From Bryobacterales bacterium (GTDB lineage: Bacteria > Acidobacteriota > Terriglobia > Bryobacterales > Bryobacteraceae): a DNA stretch of 7,182 bases. The position numbers were made by a program, and so were the translations under genes. The stretch is from NCBI GenBank assembly GCA_003142355.1, contig PLMF01000180.1:2966-10147 (forward strand), in the 5' to 3' direction. Every line of letters starts with the position of its first letter. Within the stretch, counting starts at the first letter, position 1. The notes below the pieces were generated by a model, which searched no databases, was not told the DNA's origin, and worked only from the letters and a program-made list of their open reading frames with translations. Positions 6,001 through 7,182 of this stretch are shown here, one piece after another.

Positions 6001-7140
6001 GTGCCGTTTTCGCTGAAATTCGACTGGCCGCGTCAGATTGCATGGGTGCGGGTCGTGCTGGTGGCCGCCACCCTGGGCATCAGCTACTTCTTTCCCTGGC
6101 ACGTGGCTCCGCTGCTTGTCTTCTATGGCTTGCTGGTGCTGTACCTGGTCCTCAGCCTCATCGTGGCGGTCCGCGGCATCAGGCCGGGCGGCCTGCTGGG
6201 CCTGCTGGCCCTGTTCTGCGACGCGGTTTATTTCCTGGCCCTGGTCAGCTCCGGCGCCGACCGCCTATGGCTGGCTTCCGTTTTCTTCTTTTATCTTCTG
6301 GCCGAAGCTTTGGCGTTTTATGGGCCGGTGGAGGTGATGATGGTGGTGGCCGTCGCCGCGGTCTTCTGCGCGGTACTCCCTTATGACGGGACCCGGGGTG
6401 TACTTGTGGCCGGCGCCTTGACCTGTGGTTACGCGGTCCACAAACGCCGCCGGAACGGCCGCATCGAACAATTGGACGAGAAGTTGGACGAAGTGCGAAA
6501 GGACGCGGAGAAAGCCCGCGAGGCGGAGCGCCAGCGAATCGCTTCGGACTTCCACGACGGCCCGCTGCAGAGCTTCATCAGCCTGCAGATGCGCCTCGAG
6601 ATCCTGCGCAAGCTTCTCGAGCGCGACTTCCGTGCGGGCATGCAGGACCTCGCGCAGTTGCAGACGCTGGCGCAATCCCAGATCCGCGACCTGCGGGTAT
6701 TCCTCCACAGCATGCGTCCGGTGGACGTGGATGGCGCCAGCCTGGTGGCCACGGCCCGGCGCACCGCGGAATCGTTCCAGAAGGAAAGCGGCATTCCGGT
6801 GACGTTTCTGGGGACCAACACCCCCCTCGGGCTGCCGCAGGAAATGACCGCCGAGGTGTTGCAGATGCTTCGCGAAGCGCTGGTCAACGTCCAGAAGCAT
6901 GCCGGCGCCACGCGCGTGGCCGTGACCATGGAGAAGACCGATCGCGGTCTGGAGATTTCGGTGGACGACAACGGCCACGGTTTCAACTTCGCCGGAACAT
7001 ACACGCTGGAAGAGCTCGAGATGCTGCGGTTGGGCCCCGCCAGTCTCAAGCGGCGCGCGCGCTCTCTGAACGCGGACCTGCAACTGGAATCGCGCCCCGG
7101 CCGCGGGTCGGGTTTGAAGTTTCGGATCCCTCTGCAATGA
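6001..7140 (+). CDS. Membrane sensor histidine kinase, NarL/DegS type
   Basis: The start is a GTG with GGAAG (5989-5993) 7 bp upstream, inside the end of the methyltransferase gene. The 379-residue protein has five or six transmembrane segments between about 13 and 145 and no large periplasmic loop. A charged coiled coil (about 152-178) follows, then a HisKA_3 dimerisation domain with the phospho-acceptor H185 in RIASDFHDGPLQ. The C-terminal HATPase_c domain shows the N-box REALVNVQKHA (291-301), a G1 box DDNGHGF (322-328) and a G2 region GRGSGLKFRIP (367-377). Such kinases autophosphorylate and pass phosphate to a LuxR-type response regulator. The signal is probably sensed within the membrane, as no recognised sensor domain is visible. 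No response regulator is in the window; one may lie to the right. It appears translationally linked to the methyltransferase. Confidence 0.92.
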   Translation: MPFSLKFDWPRQIAWVRVVLVAATLGISYFFPWHVAPLLVFYGLLVLYLVLSLIVAVRGIRPGGLLGLLALFCDAVYFLALVSSGADRLWLASVFFFYLLAEALAFYGPVEVMMVVAVAAVFCAVLPYDGTRGVLVAGALTCGYAVHKRRRNGRIEQLDEKLDEVRKDAEKAREAERQRIASDFHDGPLQSFISLQMRLEILRKLLERDFRAGMQDLAQLQTLAQSQIRDLRVFLHSMRPVDVDGASLVATARRTAESFQKESGIPVTFLGTNTPLGLPQEMTAEVLQMLREALVNVQKHAGATRVAVTMEKTDRGLEISVDDNGHGFNFAGTYTLEELEMLRLGPASLKRRARSLNADLQLESRPGRGSGLKFRIPLQ

Positions 7141-7150
7141 CCGATGTGGG

Positions 7151-7182
7151 GCAGGATGTCATCCTGCGCGGCGGTTGGCAAC
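7151..7182. repeat. Double palindrome, likely dispersed REP-like element (cut by window end)
   Basis: GCAGGATG (7151-7158) and CATCCTGC (7160-7167) form a perfect 8-bp inverted repeat around one base. It is followed by GTT-GGC-AAC (7174-7182), the visible part of a second palindrome whose right arm would lie past the window end. It begins 10 bp after the kinase stop codon. Paired hairpins directly behind a stop codon are typical of dispersed intergenic repeats. No T-run is seen, so it is not a classical terminator. Confidence 0.5.

Noticed and set aside
6265..7137. Minus-strand open frames opposite the histidine kinase
   Set aside because: Antisense shadows; the kinase frame carries all conserved boxes.
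7137..7182. Overlapping ATGA start of a following response regulator
   Set aside because: The frame gives MTDVGQDVILRGGWQ, unlike a receiver domain start, and the DNA is a double palindrome.
1..7182. tRNA, rRNA, CRISPR array, insertion sequence or riboswitch
   Set aside because: No cloverleaf, spaced direct repeats, transposase or recognisable aptamer was seen on either strand by eye.

Overview
This is a GC-rich bacterial chromosomal window with large unbroken genes and short gaps. The gene content resembles soil Acidobacteriota of the Solibacter/Bryobacter type: a Tat-exported enolase-superfamily protein, an NB-ARC/TPR protein, an exported methyltransferase-fold protein and dispersed small palindromes. 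That assignment is an inference from general gene style, because no phylogenetic marker gene lies in the window.

Layout. Positions 1-1375 (+) hold the C-terminal part of a STAND-type NTPase (NB-ARC remnant, then four exact 42-residue TPR units); its 5' end is outside the window. Convergent to it, at 1388-1789 (-), is a HicB-like antitoxin. It is preceded on its own strand by a short open stretch that could be the C-terminal tail of a lost HicA-type toxin, and then by an imperfect palindrome. Next on the minus strand is a Tat-signal enolase-superfamily acid-sugar dehydratase (1913-3181). A 34-bp divergent promoter region separates it from a plus-strand block: a polyprenyl glycosylphosphotransferase (3216-4628), then 11 bp later a PyrE-like phosphoribosyltransferase (4640-5254).

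The only sizeable gap after that, 5255-5459, contains a 49-codon ORF with a good ribosome binding site and a compact cluster of three DnaA-box-like 9-mers, two of which form an inverted repeat. It is followed by an exported SAM-dependent methyltransferase-fold protein (5460-5996) and, 4 bp later, a membrane-bound NarL/DegS-type sensor histidine kinase (6001-7140). The window ends in a double palindrome that begins 10 bp after the kinase stop codon and looks like a dispersed intergenic repeat.

How the genes relate. The glycosyltransferase and phosphoribosyltransferase look co-transcribed, as do the methyltransferase and kinase. The NB-ARC/TPR and HicB genes at the left edge are typical accessory or defence-type genes. 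I see no clear new multi-gene system. The points most worth following are the DnaA-box-like cluster, the antitoxin without a recognisable toxin, the exported methyltransferase and the two palindromic elements.
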